Positions 43,919 to 53,238 of a stretch of DNA of 64,000 bases are shown here, piece after piece; position 1 is the stretch's first letter; each line of letters opens with the position of its first letter. Source of the DNA: Variovorax paradoxus (GTDB taxonomy: Bacteria > Pseudomonadota > Gammaproteobacteria > Burkholderiales > Burkholderiaceae_C); assembly GCF_024734665.1 (NCBI RefSeq), contig NZ_CP102931.1, positions 804,001 to 868,000 of the forward strand, read 5' to 3'. Under the pieces are notes generated by a model. That model was not told where the DNA came from. It saw nothing but the letters and a program-made list of their open reading frames with translations, and searched no databases. The position numbers were made by a program, and so were the translations under genes.

Positions 43919-46183
43919 TCAGGGGGCGGGAACCGTCCTCGATGCGGTCAGCACCGACGCGGTACGTCGGGCCGCGCGCAACACCGCATCCAGGTGCGTG
44001 CGGTCGCGCACGGCGATCACGAAGCGCAGGTCGGTCGAATCCTGCGGGGTTTCGTCGGCCATTTCCACATGCGTGATGTCTGCTTCCGCATCGGCCAGCG
44101 TGGCCGCGACCCGCGCCAGCACGCCCTTGTCGTTGCGTACGGTGATGACCACTCCGGTCTCGAAGGCTCGTGTGGGTTCATCTGCCCATTCGACGGCGAA
44201 GAAGCGTTCGCTGTCTTTGTGGCGCAACCGCTGGCCGACGCCGCAGTCTTCCGTGTGCACCACCAGGCCTTCGCCATGGCCGAGGTAGCCGACGATCTGG
44301 TCGCCAGGAATCGGCCGGCAGCACAGTGCAAAGCGCACTGACGAGTTCTCGCTGCCGTCCAGTGTGACCGCGCCCTGCGACACAGTTTCGTGCGAGATGA
44401 AGCGCTCGCGGCTCAACAGCAGCGCGTCGGGCCGTTCGCCCAGCTCGGAGAGCATTGCGACCAGTCGTTTCGCGACGATGCTGGCAATGCGCTTGCCCAG
44501 GCCGATGTCGGTCAGCAGTTCGGAGCGGGTGCGGTTGCCGGTGAAGCGCAGCAGCTTCTCCCACAGCGCCTGATGTTCCTCGTCTTCCTCGGGCAGCTTG
44601 CTCAGGCCTTCGGCGCGCAGCGCCTGCGCGAGCAGCTTTTCGCCCAGGCCTTCGGACTCGGCGTGCGCCAGGGTCTTCAGATAGTGGCGGATCTTGGAAC
44701 GCGCCCGGCCGGTTCGCACGAAGCCCAGCCAGGCCGGGTTGGGCGTCGACACCGGCGCGGTGATCACCTCGACCACATCGCCGTTCTTGAGCTCGGTGCG
44801 CAGCGGCACCTGGTCGCCGTTGATGCGCGCGGCCGAGGTGTGGTCGCCGATGTTGCTGTGAATGGCGTAGGCAAAGTCGACCACCGTGGCGCCGCGGGGC
44901 AGCGCCATGATCTGGCTCTTGGGCGTGAACACATAGACCGCGTCCGGAAACAGGTCGACCTTGACGTGGTCCCAGAACTCGGCGGCGTCGCGTGTTTCGT
45001 CCTGGATGTCGAGCAGCGATTGCAGCCACTTGGTGCCCAGTCGATCGTTGCTGGCCGCGTTCGGCTCGGCCGCCTTGTACAGCCAGTGTGCAGCCACGCC
45101 CGACTCGGCCACCACATGCATCGCCTCGGTCCGAAGCTGGAACTCGACGCTCACGCCGGCCGGGCCGACGAGCGTGGTGTGCAGCGACTGGTAGCCGTTG
45201 AGCTTGGCGATCGCGATGTGGTCCTTGAACTTGCCCGGCAGGGGCTTGTACATCTGGTGCAGGATGCCCAGGCCGGTGTAGCAGGCGATCACGTTCGGCA
45301 CGATCAGGCGGAAGCCGTAGATGTCGGTCACCTGGGCGAAGCTCAGGTGCTTTTCTTCCATCTTGCGGTAGATCGAATAGAGCGTTTTCTCGCGCCCCGC
45401 AATGCGCAGCGTCATGTTGGCTGCGGCAAAGGCGGTTTCGACCTCGCGCTGCACCTTCTGGATCAGGTCGCGACGTCGGCCGCGCGCCTTGGCCACGGCC
45501 TTCGACAGCGTGGCATAGCGCCACGGTTTCAGATGCCGGAAGGACAGCTCCTGCAACTCGCGGTAGGTCTGGTTCAGCCCGAGGCGATGCGCGATGGGCG
45601 CGTAGATCTCCAGCGTTTCGCGCGAGATGCGGCCCCACTTTTCACGCGGCGCATCGGCCAGCGTACGCATGTTGTGCGTGCGGTCCGCCAGCTTGACCAG
45701 GATCACGCGCACGTCGCGCGCCATGGCCAGCAGCATCTTGCGGAACGACTCGGCCTGGTTTTCTTCGCGGGTGTTGAACTGCAGCTTGTCGAGCTTGGTC
45801 AGCCCGTCGACCAGTTCGGCCACTGGGGCGCCAAAGCGCTCGATGAGTTCGGGCTTTGTGACGCCGCAGTCTTCGATGGCGTCGTGGAGCAGGGCCGCCA
45901 TCAGCGCCTGCGCATCGAGCTTCCACTCGGCGCATTGCGCCGCCACGGCGATGGGGTGGGTGATGTACGGCTCGCCGCTGTTGCGCAGCTGTCCGAGGTG
46001 GGCCTCGTCGGCGAAGCGGTAGGCGCGGCGGACCAGCTCGGTGTCTTCAGGGCTCAGGTAGTCGAGACGCGCGGTCAGTGCGGCAAAGCTTGCGGCGGCC
46101 GCGTTCAGCGCAGCCGGACTCGGCTTCGGCGTGCCCTTGGGGGCATGGGACTGAGATTTGGCTACCGCGCTCATGGCTACCAC
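43919..46183 (-). CDS. spoT: Bifunctional (p)ppGpp synthetase/hydrolase SpoT
   Basis: A 754-residue long RelA/SpoT homologue controlling the alarmone (p)ppGpp. The N-terminal HD hydrolase motif HDAIED (100-105) is intact, followed by LVKLADRTHNMRT. The synthetase domain contains VTDIYGFRLIVPN and NGYQSLHTTLVGP, a TGS domain begins near VYVFTPKSQIMALP, and a C-terminal ACT domain (VVITVRNDKGVLARVAATLA) closes the protein. The intact HD site marks it as SpoT-type rather than hydrolase-dead RelA. ATG at 46183; an internal start at 46174 is possible. It lies 84 bases downstream of rpoZ. Confidence 0.95.
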   Translation of the reverse strand: MVAMSAVAKSQSHAPKGTPKPSPAALNAAAASFAALTARLDYLSPEDTELVRRAYRFADEAHLGQLRNSGEPYITHPIAVAAQCAEWKLDAQALMAALLHDAIEDCGVTKPELIERFGAPVAELVDGLTKLDKLQFNTREENQAESFRKMLLAMARDVRVILVKLADRTHNMRTLADAPREKWGRISRETLEIYAPIAHRLGLNQTYRELQELSFRHLKPWRYATLSKAVAKARGRRRDLIQKVQREVETAFAAANMTLRIAGREKTLYSIYRKMEEKHLSFAQVTDIYGFRLIVPNVIACYTGLGILHQMYKPLPGKFKDHIAIAKLNGYQSLHTTLVGPAGVSVEFQLRTEAMHVVAESGVAAHWLYKAAEPNAASNDRLGTKWLQSLLDIQDETRDAAEFWDHVKVDLFPDAVYVFTPKSQIMALPRGATVVDFAYAIHSNIGDHTSAARINGDQVPLRTELKNGDVVEVITAPVSTPNPAWLGFVRTGRARSKIRHYLKTLAHAESEGLGEKLLAQALRAEGLSKLPEEDEEHQALWEKLLRFTGNRTRSELLTDIGLGKRIASIVAKRLVAMLSELGERPDALLLSRERFISHETVSQGAVTLDGSENSSVRFALCCRPIPGDQIVGYLGHGEGLVVHTEDCGVGQRLRHKDSERFFAVEWADEPTRAFETGVVITVRNDKGVLARVAATLADAEADITHVEMADETPQDSTDLRFVIAVRDRTHLDAVLRAARRTASVLTASRTVPAP

Positions 46184-46218
46184 TTTAGCGTGACCGCTGT
46201 ATGGACGCGTTCAGGCAT

Positions 46219-46246
46219 AAAAAAAGCACCGCTTTGCGGTGCCTTT
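46219..46246 (-). terminator. Terminator between rpoZ and spoT
   Basis: On the minus strand GGCACCGC and GCGGTGC(C) pair around AAA and are followed by a T-run (TTTTTTTA). It lies between the rpoZ stop and the spoT start, so spoT either has its own promoter or depends on readthrough. Confidence 0.75.
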
Positions 46247-46267
46247 TCGTTGCAGGGCTGCGTCAGA

Positions 46268-46471
46268 TCAGCCCGGCACCTTCTTGAGCATTTCGAGGCC
46301 GATCTTGCCTTCGGCGATTTCGCGCAGGGCGGTCACGGCGGGCTTGTTCTTGCTCTCGATCTTCGGGGCATGGCCCTGGCTCAGCATGCGCGCACGGTAC
46401 GTGGCGGCCAGGACGAGCTGGAAACGGTTCGGGATATTGACGAGACAGTCTTCGACGGTGATGCGGGCCAT
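46268..46471 (-). CDS. rpoZ: RNA polymerase omega subunit
   Basis: A 67-residue omega subunit, which assists RNA polymerase assembly and forms part of a ppGpp-binding site in proteobacteria. The sequence starts [20 protein letters not shown] and contains [11 protein letters not shown] and [17 protein letters not shown], fully typical. Encoded between gmk and spoT, as usual. Confidence 0.96.
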   Translation of the reverse strand: MARITVEDCLVNIPNRFQLVLAATYRARMLSQGHAPKIESKNKPAVTALREIAEGKIGLEMLKKVPG

Positions 46472-46511
46472 GATGAGAATCTTTCTGTCTGTGAGCGGAT
46501 GAACTCGGATA

Positions 46512-47150
46512 TCAGGGGATGTTCAGTGCGGCGAATGTGTCGGCACGTGCACGGCGCTGTGCGGAATACCGGAGCCGCTGAGCGTGGACGATCGCCTTGA
46601 GATCGAAAAGCGCGCGCTCAAATAACTCGTTGATTATAACGAAGTCGAATTCCCCCGCCCTGGCCATCTCTTCGGCGGCGTTCTTCAGGCGCAATTCGAT
46701 GACCGAGGCGCTGTCTTCGCCGCGCCGTTCGAGGCGGGAGCGCAGTTCTTCCCAGCTGGGCGGCAGGATGAAGATCATGACCGCGTTGGCAAAGGTCTTG
46801 CGGATCTGCAGCGCGCCCTGGAAGTCGATTTCGAGGATGACGTCGGCCCCCTGGGCGATCCGCTCCTCGATGGCCCTCTTGGAGGTGCCGTACCGGTGCC
46901 CGTGCACATGGGCCCATTCCACGAAGCCGTCCGCCGCGATCAGGGCGTCGAACTCCGTGGGCGAGGCAAAAAAGTACTCGCGGCCGTGCTTTTCCTGCCC
47001 GCGCGGCGACCGGGTCGTGTGCGAAACCGAGGGCTGCACGGCCGAATCGAGTTCCATGAGCGCCTTGACCAGGCTCGATTTGCCGGCCCCGCTGGGCGCG
47101 GCCACCACGAAGATATTGCCGGGGTAATCCATTCTTTCGCTCGTCGTCAT
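46512..47150 (-). CDS. gmk: Guanylate kinase
   Basis: Gmk phosphorylates GMP/dGMP. The 212-residue protein has the P-loop [12 protein letters not shown] (18-29), the GMP-binding region [20 protein letters not shown] and [16 protein letters not shown]. The start overlaps the yicC stop by 4 bases. Together with rpoZ and spoT it places GTP/ppGpp metabolism in one cluster. Confidence 0.96.
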   Translation of the reverse strand: MTTSERMDYPGNIFVVAAPSGAGKSSLVKALMELDSAVQPSVSHTTRSPRGQEKHGREYFFASPTEFDALIAADGFVEWAHVHGHRYGTSKRAIEERIAQGADVILEIDFQGALQIRKTFANAVMIFILPPSWEELRSRLERRGEDSASVIELRLKNAAEEMARAGEFDFVIINELFERALFDLKAIVHAQRLRYSAQRRARADTFAALNIP

Positions 47151-48070
47151 TCGATGTTCTGCACCTGCTCGCGCATCTGCTCGATCAGGACCTTCATGTC
47201 CACGCCGATGCGCGTGAGCTCCAGCGCCGCCGACTTCGAGCCCAGGGTGTTGGCCTCGCGGTGCAGCTCCTGGATCAGGAAGTCGAGGCGCTTGCCGATT
47301 TCTCCGCCCTTCTTGAGCAGTCGCTCGATCTCGTCGAGGTGCGAGTTCAGCCGGGTGAGCTCCTCGGCCACGTCGATGCGGATCGCAAAGGCGGTGGCTT
47401 CGGTCAGCGCGCGGTCCTGGGCGGCTTCGGGCAGCGTACCGCCCGTGCCGGCGGTCAGGCCCATGGCCTCCTGCCAGCGCTCCAGGAAGCGGGTGCGCTG
47501 CTGTTCGACCAGCTGCGGCACCAGCGGACCGGCCTGCAGCACCAGGGTGCGCAGCTGGCCCAGGTGGGCTTCGAGCATCTTGGCCAGCCGCGCGCCTTCG
47601 CGCTGGCGGGCCGACATCAGGCCTTCGAGCGCCTTGCCGGCGACATCGAGCAGGTCGGGGGCCCAGTCGCCGCGGGCGGCGCTGTCGCCGCCGGCCAGAC
47701 GCAGCACGTCGGCCACGCTCAGGTCGCGGGCACTTGGCAGCCAGGCCTTGATGCTGTCCTGCACCCCGTTGAGCCGCTGGAGCAGCTTGACGGAGGGCTC
47801 GACCACACCGGCCTGGGCCGTATTCTCGATGGCGGCCCGCACTTCGACCTTGCCGCGCTTGAGCTTGCCCGTGAGCAGCTCGCGCAGCGCGGTTTCATGC
47901 TGGCGCAGCTCCTCCGGCAATTTGAAGGTGAGATCGAGGAAGCGGCTGTTGACCGAGCGGATTTCTACCCCGAGCCGACCCGCGGCGGCAGGCCGTGCCT
48001 CGGCTTCGGAGTGGCTGCCTGCGGACCCGTTCTGGCCGCTGGCGTAGCCGGTCATGCTGTAAACTGGCAT
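47147..48070 (-). CDS. yicC: YicC-family endoribonuclease
   Basis: A 307-residue YicC-like protein, a family shown in E. coli to be an endoribonuclease. The opening [15 protein letters not shown] and the [20 protein letters not shown] region are the family hallmark, as is the C-terminal [20 protein letters not shown]. Coupled to gmk by a 4-base overlap. Divergent from the Ser/Thr kinase gene, with 91 bases between. Confidence 0.92.
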   Translation of the reverse strand: MPVYSMTGYASGQNGSAGSHSEAEARPAAAGRLGVEIRSVNSRFLDLTFKLPEELRQHETALRELLTGKLKRGKVEVRAAIENTAQAGVVEPSVKLLQRLNGVQDSIKAWLPSARDLSVADVLRLAGGDSAARGDWAPDLLDVAGKALEGLMSARQREGARLAKMLEAHLGQLRTLVLQAGPLVPQLVEQQRTRFLERWQEAMGLTAGTGGTLPEAAQDRALTEATAFAIRIDVAEELTRLNSHLDEIERLLKKGGEIGKRLDFLIQELHREANTLGSKSAALELTRIGVDMKVLIEQMREQVQNIE

Positions 48071-48161
48071 TGCGCCTCACTGTGGTTTTGCTTGCATGCA
48101 CCGAGGCGTCGGCACGGCGTTCGCTTGCCGCACCATCGCCTTCGGGCGAAACTCCCGGATT

Positions 48162-49169
48162 ATGTCAAAGGTCAAGCCTACGCCCCTGTTGCCCGATACG
48201 GTCATTGGTGGTTACCGCGTTGTACGCCGGCTTTCCGCAGGTGGGTTCGGTGTCGTCTATCTCGCCATCGACCCCAGCGGACAGCAGGTGGCCATCAAGG
48301 AATATCTGCCGTCCTCGCTTGCCACGCGGGGGCCTGGCGAGCTCGCGCCGCAGGTGCCGCCGGAGAAGCTGTCCCTCTACCGGCTGGGGCTCAAGAGCTT
48401 CTTCGAAGAGGGCCGCTCGCTCGCGCAGATCTCGCACGCCTCGGTGGTCAGCGTGCTCAATTTCTTCCGCGAGAACGAAACCGTCTACATGGTCATGAAC
48501 TACCTGGAGGGCGCGACCCTGCAGGATTTCGTGGTCACGGCGCGCGACCTGAAGAAGCAAAAAGTGTTTCGCGAGTCGACCATCCGTTCGCTGTTCGACG
48601 AGATCCTGCGCGGCCTGCGCATCGTCCACCAGTACAAGATGCTGCACCTGGACATCAAGCCGGCCAACATCTTCGTCACCGACGACGACCGCGCCGTGCT
48701 GATCGACTTCGGCGCCGCGCGCGAAGTGCTCAGCAAGGAAGGCATCTTCATCCGCCCGATGTACACCCCCGGCTTTGCGGCCCCCGAGATGTACCGGCGC
48801 GACTCGTCGATGGGCCCGTGGACCGACATCTACGCCATCGGCGCATGCATCTACGCCTGCATGCAGGGTTATCCGCCCAATGACGCGCCGCGGCGCATCG
48901 AGAAAGACCGGCTCAGCCTGTCGCTGTCGCGCCTGCGGGGCGTGTACTCCGACAACCTGATCGAGGTGGTCGAGTGGTGCATGTCGCTCGACCCGCTGTC
49001 GCGCCCGCAATCGGTCTTCGCGCTGCAGAAGGAGCTCAGCCGCGAAGGCGAGCGCCGCTACACCAAGCTCACGGTGGGCGAGAAAGTGCGCCTGTCAATC
49101 GACAACATCCGCTCTTTCGACAAGAAGAGTCTGCCCAAGGCTGCTGCGCCCACCACGCGCCCTGCATGA
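48162..49169 (+). CDS. Eukaryotic-type serine/threonine protein kinase, cytosolic
   Basis: A 335-residue Hanks-type kinase consisting of the kinase domain only: no transmembrane helix or PASTA repeats. The Gly-rich loop is LSAGGFGVVYLA (24-35), the catalytic Lys is 46 (VAIKEY), the catalytic loop is HLDIKPANI with Asp164 (an HLD instead of HRD motif, a non-RD kinase), and the metal motif is IDFG (181-184). The activation segment is PMYTPGFAAPEMYR. A PP2C phosphatase gene follows after 4 bases, so they form a kinase-phosphatase pair; substrates are unknown. Confidence 0.92.
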   Translation: MSKVKPTPLLPDTVIGGYRVVRRLSAGGFGVVYLAIDPSGQQVAIKEYLPSSLATRGPGELAPQVPPEKLSLYRLGLKSFFEEGRSLAQISHASVVSVLNFFRENETVYMVMNYLEGATLQDFVVTARDLKKQKVFRESTIRSLFDEILRGLRIVHQYKMLHLDIKPANIFVTDDDRAVLIDFGAAREVLSKEGIFIRPMYTPGFAAPEMYRRDSSMGPWTDIYAIGACIYACMQGYPPNDAPRRIEKDRLSLSLSRLRGVYSDNLIEVVEWCMSLDPLSRPQSVFALQKELSREGERRYTKLTVGEKVRLSIDNIRSFDKKSLPKAAAPTTRPA

Positions 49170-49173
49170 CATC

Positions 49174-50082
49174 ATGAAATTCTCCGTCTTCCAGGTCAGC
49201 CGCAAGGGCGGACGTCTCAAGAACGAAGACCGCATGGGCTATTGCTACACGCGGGAATCGAGCCTGTTCGTGCTGGCCGACGGCATGGGCGGCCACCCGG
49301 AAGGCGAGGTTGCGGCGCAGCTGGCGCTGCAGACCATTGCCGCGCTCTACCAGCGCGAGGCGCGCCCCGTCGTGAAGGACGCCAAGGCCTTCCTGGCCGA
49401 GTCGGCCATGGCCGCGCATCAGCAGATCATGCGTTACGCGAGCCACAAGGCCATGCTCGACACGCCGCGCACCACCGTCGTCGCGGCCGTGCTCCAGGGC
49501 ACAACCGCGACGTGGATGCACTGCGGCGATTCGCGCCTGTACGTCGTGCGCGACGGCCGCCTGCTGGTGCGCACGCGCGACCACTCGCACGCCGAACGCC
49601 CCAAGCCGCACGGCTCCGACATGCCCGTCAACCGCAATCTGCTGCTGACCTGCCTCGGCTCGCCGACCACGCCGCTGTTCGACGTCTCGGCGCCGCTGCA
49701 GCTGCAGCGCGGCGACCGCATCATGCTGTGCTCCGACGGCGTCTGGGGCGTGCTCGACGACGAACTGATCGTGCACACCCTCTCGTCCGACAAGCCCGTG
49801 TCCGACGCCGCCCCCGATCTCGCCGAGATGGCCCTGCGCAAGGGCGGTGCCCACAGCGACAACGTCACGCTGATCGCGCTCGAATGGGAAATGCCCGACA
49901 GCACGGGCGACGATCGCAGCGGCGTGTCTACCGAAACCATCGAAGACGGCGTGTTCGCCTCGACCATCCAGGCCGGCATGCCGTCGGACAACGAAATCGA
50001 CGACCTCGACGAAGACGCCATCGAGCGCTCCATCGCCGAAATCAACGAAGCCATTCGCCGTTCCGCTGCACGCAAGACCTGA
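49174..50082 (+). CDS. PP2C-family serine/threonine phosphatase
   Basis: A 302-residue metal-dependent phosphatase. Metal-site motifs are visible: NED (17-19), [15 protein letters not shown] (34-48), [28 protein letters not shown] and the late [13 protein letters not shown]. After the catalytic domain an acidic tail (about residues 245-302, with [20 protein letters not shown]) may mediate binding. Encoded 4 bases after the kinase gene, it probably reverses the kinase's phosphorylations. No membrane segment. Confidence 0.93.
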   Translation: MKFSVFQVSRKGGRLKNEDRMGYCYTRESSLFVLADGMGGHPEGEVAAQLALQTIAALYQREARPVVKDAKAFLAESAMAAHQQIMRYASHKAMLDTPRTTVVAAVLQGTTATWMHCGDSRLYVVRDGRLLVRTRDHSHAERPKPHGSDMPVNRNLLLTCLGSPTTPLFDVSAPLQLQRGDRIMLCSDGVWGVLDDELIVHTLSSDKPVSDAAPDLAEMALRKGGAHSDNVTLIALEWEMPDSTGDDRSGVSTETIEDGVFASTIQAGMPSDNEIDDLDEDAIERSIAEINEAIRRSAARKT

Positions 50083-50120
50083 GCGCGCGGCTTTTCTCTT
50101 TCTTTTCTGTTCTCCAACAA

Positions 50121-50855
50121 ATGACTGCTTTCACACGAAGCGGCGGCCGCGCCGCCGACCAGCTGCGCCCGGTGCGCATCACCCGCGGCTTCACCATCCA
50201 CGCCGAAGGCTCGGTGCTGATCGAGTTCGGCCAGACGCGCGTGCTGTGCACCGCCTCGGTCGAAGAGAAGGTGCCGCCGCACAAGAAGGGCAGCGGCGAA
50301 GGCTGGGTCACCGCCGAATACGGCATGCTGCCGCGCGCCACGCACACCCGCAGCAGCCGAGAGGCGGCCAAGGGCAAGCAGACCGGCCGCACGCAGGAAA
50401 TCCAGCGCCTCATCGGCCGCTCGATGCGCGCCGTGTTCGACCTCGCCGCCCTCGGCGAACGCACCATCCACCTCGACTGCGACGTGCTGCAGGCAGACGG
50501 CGGCACGCGCACCGCGGCCATCACCGGCGCCTTCGTCGCCGCGCAGGACGCCGTCAACAAGTTGCTGGCCGCCGGCACCCTCAAGGCCTCGCCCATCAAG
50601 GGTCACGTGGCTGCCATTTCGGTGGGCATCGTCGAAGGCACGCCGCTGCTCGACCTCGAATACACCGAAGACTCCGCCTGCGACACCGACATGAACGTCG
50701 TCATGACCGGCGCCGGCCATTTCGTCGAAGTGCAGGGCACGGCCGAAGGCGTGGCCTTCACGCGCGAAGAAATGAACATCCTGCTCGGCCTGGCCGAGAA
50801 GGGCATCGGCGAGCTCGTGACCCTGCAACAGCAGGCGCTGCTGCCATCGAACTGA
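50121..50855 (+). CDS. rph: Ribonuclease PH
   Basis: RNase PH is a phosphorolytic 3'-5' exoribonuclease that trims tRNA 3' ends. The ATG at 50121 gives [20 protein letters not shown], the canonical start. The 244-residue protein has [58 protein letters not shown] and the phosphate-site Arg residues. Longer in-frame readings overlap the phosphatase gene. Followed by rdgB after 53 bases. Confidence 0.97.
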   Translation: MTAFTRSGGRAADQLRPVRITRGFTIHAEGSVLIEFGQTRVLCTASVEEKVPPHKKGSGEGWVTAEYGMLPRATHTRSSREAAKGKQTGRTQEIQRLIGRSMRAVFDLAALGERTIHLDCDVLQADGGTRTAAITGAFVAAQDAVNKLLAAGTLKASPIKGHVAAISVGIVEGTPLLDLEYTEDSACDTDMNVVMTGAGHFVEVQGTAEGVAFTREEMNILLGLAEKGIGELVTLQQQALLPSN

Positions 50856-50908
50856 CCAACAGCTACTGGCGCTCGCCGAACGGGCGCCACAGCCACTTTT
50901 GACTTTTT

Positions 50909-51508
50909 ATGAAACTGGTTCTGGCTTCTAACAACGCAGGCAAGCTCGCCGAACTCCAGCAGCTGTTTGCCGAGCTGTCCGTCACCCTGGTGCCGCAGTC
51001 GGCACTGGGCGTGGGCGAGGCTGAAGAACCCTTCCGCACCTTCGTCGAGAACGCACTGACCAAGGCGCGCCACGCCAGCGCCGCCACCGGCCTGCCGGCC
51101 ATGGCCGACGACGCGGGCCTGTGCGTCGATGCCTTCGGCGGCCTGCCGGGCGTCGACACCGCCTTCTACGCCACGCAGTTCGGCTACACCAAGGGCGACG
51201 CCAACAACGTGAAGGCGCTGCTCGAACAGCTCGACGGCGTGGCCAACCGCCGCGCCGCGCTCGTGAGCACGCTGGTCGCGCTGCGCAGCCACGACGACCC
51301 CGAGCCGCTCATCGCCGTCGGCCGCGTGGTCGGCGAGATCGCGCCCGCACCCGTTGGCGACAACGGCTTCGGCTTCGACCCCGTCATGTACCTGCCGGCC
51401 TTCGGCAAGACCTTTGCCCAGTTGCCGCCCGAAGTGAAGAACGCCAACAGCCACCGCGGCCGCGCGGCGCAGGCCATGCTGGCGTTGATGCGCGAGCGCT
51501 GGCTGTAA
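50909..51508 (+). CDS. rdgB: XTP/dITP diphosphatase (RdgB/HAM1)
   Basis: RdgB hydrolyses non-canonical purine nucleotides such as dITP and XTP to keep them out of DNA. The 199-residue protein starts MKLVLASNNAGKLAELQQLF, with the FVENALTKARHASAATGLPA and DDAGLCVDAFGGLPGVDTA motifs, and ends NSHRGRAAQAMLALM. Standard length. Its stop shares a base with the hemW start (TAATG). Confidence 0.96.
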   Translation: MKLVLASNNAGKLAELQQLFAELSVTLVPQSALGVGEAEEPFRTFVENALTKARHASAATGLPAMADDAGLCVDAFGGLPGVDTAFYATQFGYTKGDANNVKALLEQLDGVANRRAALVSTLVALRSHDDPEPLIAVGRVVGEIAPAPVGDNGFGFDPVMYLPAFGKTFAQLPPEVKNANSHRGRAAQAMLALMRERWL

Positions 51509-52770
51509 TGGCCACCACCTTCCCGATCCTGCCGGCGCAGCCCACGGGCGCGCCGCAGGCCAACGACGTGCTGCACTGGATGCGGTCCGGTCCGCTGCAA
51601 CTCAGCGCGCTGCCGCCGCTGTCGCTCTACATCCACCTGCCGTGGTGCCTGCGCAAATGCCCATACTGCGACTTCAACTCGCACGAATGGCGCGCGGCGA
51701 GCGAGGCCGAGATCGACGGCATTCCCGAGGCGGCGTACATCGACGCGCTGGTGGCCGACCTCGACGCTGCATTGCCACTCATCTGGGGCCGCACCGTCCA
51801 CACCATCTTCATCGGCGGCGGCACGCCCAGCCTGTTCTCGCCGCAAGCCATCGACCGCTTGCTGGGCGACGTGCGTGCGCGCCTCAAGCTCACGCCCGAC
51901 TGCGAGATCACGCTCGAAGCCAACCCCGGCACCTTCGAGCGCAACCGCTTCCGCGCGTACCGCTCGGCTGGCGTCACGCGCCTTTCGGTGGGCGTGCAGA
52001 GCTTCAACGACGAGCACCTGAAGGCGCTGGGCCGCGTGCACGACCGTGCGCAGGCCATCGCAGCCCTGGAAGAGGCCGCGAGCACCTTCGACACCTTCAA
52101 CCTCGACCTGATGTACGCGCTGCCGGGCCAGACCCTGGAAGGCCTCGACGCCGACCTGTCGCAGGCACTGGCGCTCGCGCCGCCGCACATCTCGGTGTAC
52201 CACCTGACCATCGAACCCAACACCTGGTTCGCCAAGTTCCCGCCCACGCTGCCCGAAGACGACATTGCCTACGCCATGCTCGACCGCATCACCGAGCGCA
52301 CCAGCGCCAGTGGCATGTCGCGCTACGAGGTGTCGGCCTATGCGCGCGAGGGGCACCAGTGCGCGCACAACCTCAACTACTGGCAGTTCGGCGACTACCT
52401 TGGCATTGGCGCCGGCGCGCACAGCAAGCTGAGCTTTGCGCACCGCATCGTCCGGCAGGTGCGCTTTCGCGAGCCGCGCCTGTACATGGAGAACGCGCGC
52501 GCGGGGGCCGCGGTGTCGCAGAGCGACGAAGTGGCGCTGGCCGATCTGCCGTTCGAGTTCATGCTCAATGCGCTGAGGCTGAAGACGGGCTTCACGCTGC
52601 CGCAATTCAGCGAACGCACGGGGCTGGCGATGACGTCGATCCAGCGTGGTCTTGAAGAAGCAGAGCGCAAGGGGCTCGTGGCACGCGACCTGTTTCGCGT
52701 GTGGCCGACCGAGCGCGGACTGGATTTTCTGAGCGATCTGCAGGCGATGTTCCTGCCCGATGAAGAGTAG
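51508..52770 (+). CDS. hemW: HemW-type radical SAM protein (coproporphyrinogen III oxidase-like)
   Basis: HemW is now regarded as a heme chaperone; it was earlier annotated as oxygen-independent coproporphyrinogen oxidase. The 420-residue protein has the radical-SAM cysteines C47-x3-C51-x2-C54 (CLRKCPYC) and FIGGGTPSLFSPQAIDRLL. It lacks the extra features of true HemN, and its C-terminal HemW domain includes NYWQFGDYLGIGAGAHSKL. The ATG at 51508 overlaps the rdgB stop. The rph-rdgB-hemW order is common in Burkholderiales. Confidence 0.93.
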   Translation: MATTFPILPAQPTGAPQANDVLHWMRSGPLQLSALPPLSLYIHLPWCLRKCPYCDFNSHEWRAASEAEIDGIPEAAYIDALVADLDAALPLIWGRTVHTIFIGGGTPSLFSPQAIDRLLGDVRARLKLTPDCEITLEANPGTFERNRFRAYRSAGVTRLSVGVQSFNDEHLKALGRVHDRAQAIAALEEAASTFDTFNLDLMYALPGQTLEGLDADLSQALALAPPHISVYHLTIEPNTWFAKFPPTLPEDDIAYAMLDRITERTSASGMSRYEVSAYAREGHQCAHNLNYWQFGDYLGIGAGAHSKLSFAHRIVRQVRFREPRLYMENARAGAAVSQSDEVALADLPFEFMLNALRLKTGFTLPQFSERTGLAMTSIQRGLEEAERKGLVARDLFRVWPTERGLDFLSDLQAMFLPDEE

Positions 52771-52802
52771 GGCAGCGCCGTCGGCATAAAATCCACGGTT
52801 CC

Positions 52803-52890
52803 GGAGAGTTGGGTGAGTGGTTTAAACCAGCAGTCTTGAAAACTGCCGACGTGAAAGCGTCCGTGAGTTCGAATCTCACACTCTCCGCCA
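52803..52890 (+). tRNA. tRNA-Ser (anticodon TGA)
   Basis: An 88-base class II tRNA with acceptor GGAGAGT/ACTCTCC, anticodon arm GCAGT-CTTGAAA-ACTGC (anticodon TGA), a long variable arm, T-arm GAGTTCGAATCTC, discriminator G and an encoded CCA. A -10-like TAAAAT (52787-52792) precedes it. The 3' part is a plausible attachment site for the integrase remnant just downstream. Confidence 0.95.
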
Positions 52891-52914
52891 AGACGAGTAT
52901 TTTCAACACACCAG

Positions 52915-52938
52915 AACGCGCCGCAAGGCGCGTTTTTC
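52915..52938 (+). terminator. Terminator of tRNA-Ser
   Basis: AACGCGCC and GGCGCGTT pair perfectly around GCAA and are followed by TTTC. It lies 24 bases after the tRNA 3' end. Confidence 0.8.
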
Positions 52939-53031
52939 ATTGGGCAATGCCTATACTCTGCCGCCTCAAGCAGCCTTAACATGCCGTGAAAGCGCTTTTG
53001 GGATGGCCGGTGGTATGGCCGGCAGGAAGCG

Positions 53032-53238
53032 ATGCCGAAGCGATCTCGTGAACTGTCTGCAATGGAGGTAGGGCGCCTGCGCGAAGAGGGCGATCACAAC
53101 GTGGGCGGCATCCCTGGCCTGTATCTCCAAATCATCGACGGGTCACGCTCGTGGATATTGCGTTACACGATTGAAGAGCCGCGGGGGGCGCTGAGAGTCA
53201 GTGATGAGAACAGTCTTGATCGAGGGAGCCGTAGGTGA
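53032..53238 (+). pseudogene. Truncated tyrosine-type integrase (N-terminal remnant)
   Basis: A 68-codon frame starting ATG at 53032. About the first 48 residues (MPKRSRELSAMEVGRLREEG, then NVGGIPGLYLQI and SRSWILRYTI) match the N-terminal arm-binding domain (DUF4102 type) of P4-like integrases. After that the reading loses resemblance, and the core-binding and catalytic domains (R-H-R-Y) are missing. The fragment lies 142 bases downstream of tRNA-Ser, in the orientation usual for an island integrase gene. It is a scar of an integrative element whose remainder was deleted or replaced by the diguanylate cyclase gene, whose GTG start overlaps the end of this frame. Confidence 0.75.

Noticed and set aside
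50856..50908. Inverted repeat TGGCGC...GCGCCA with T-rich tail between rph and rdgB as a terminator
   Set aside because: The stem is short and the genes form a conserved co-oriented string; not strong enough to list.
52975..53035. Repeated ATGGCCGG motif upstream of the integrase remnant as a possible att repeat
   Set aside because: It is too short (8 bases) and does not match the tRNA-Ser 3' end.
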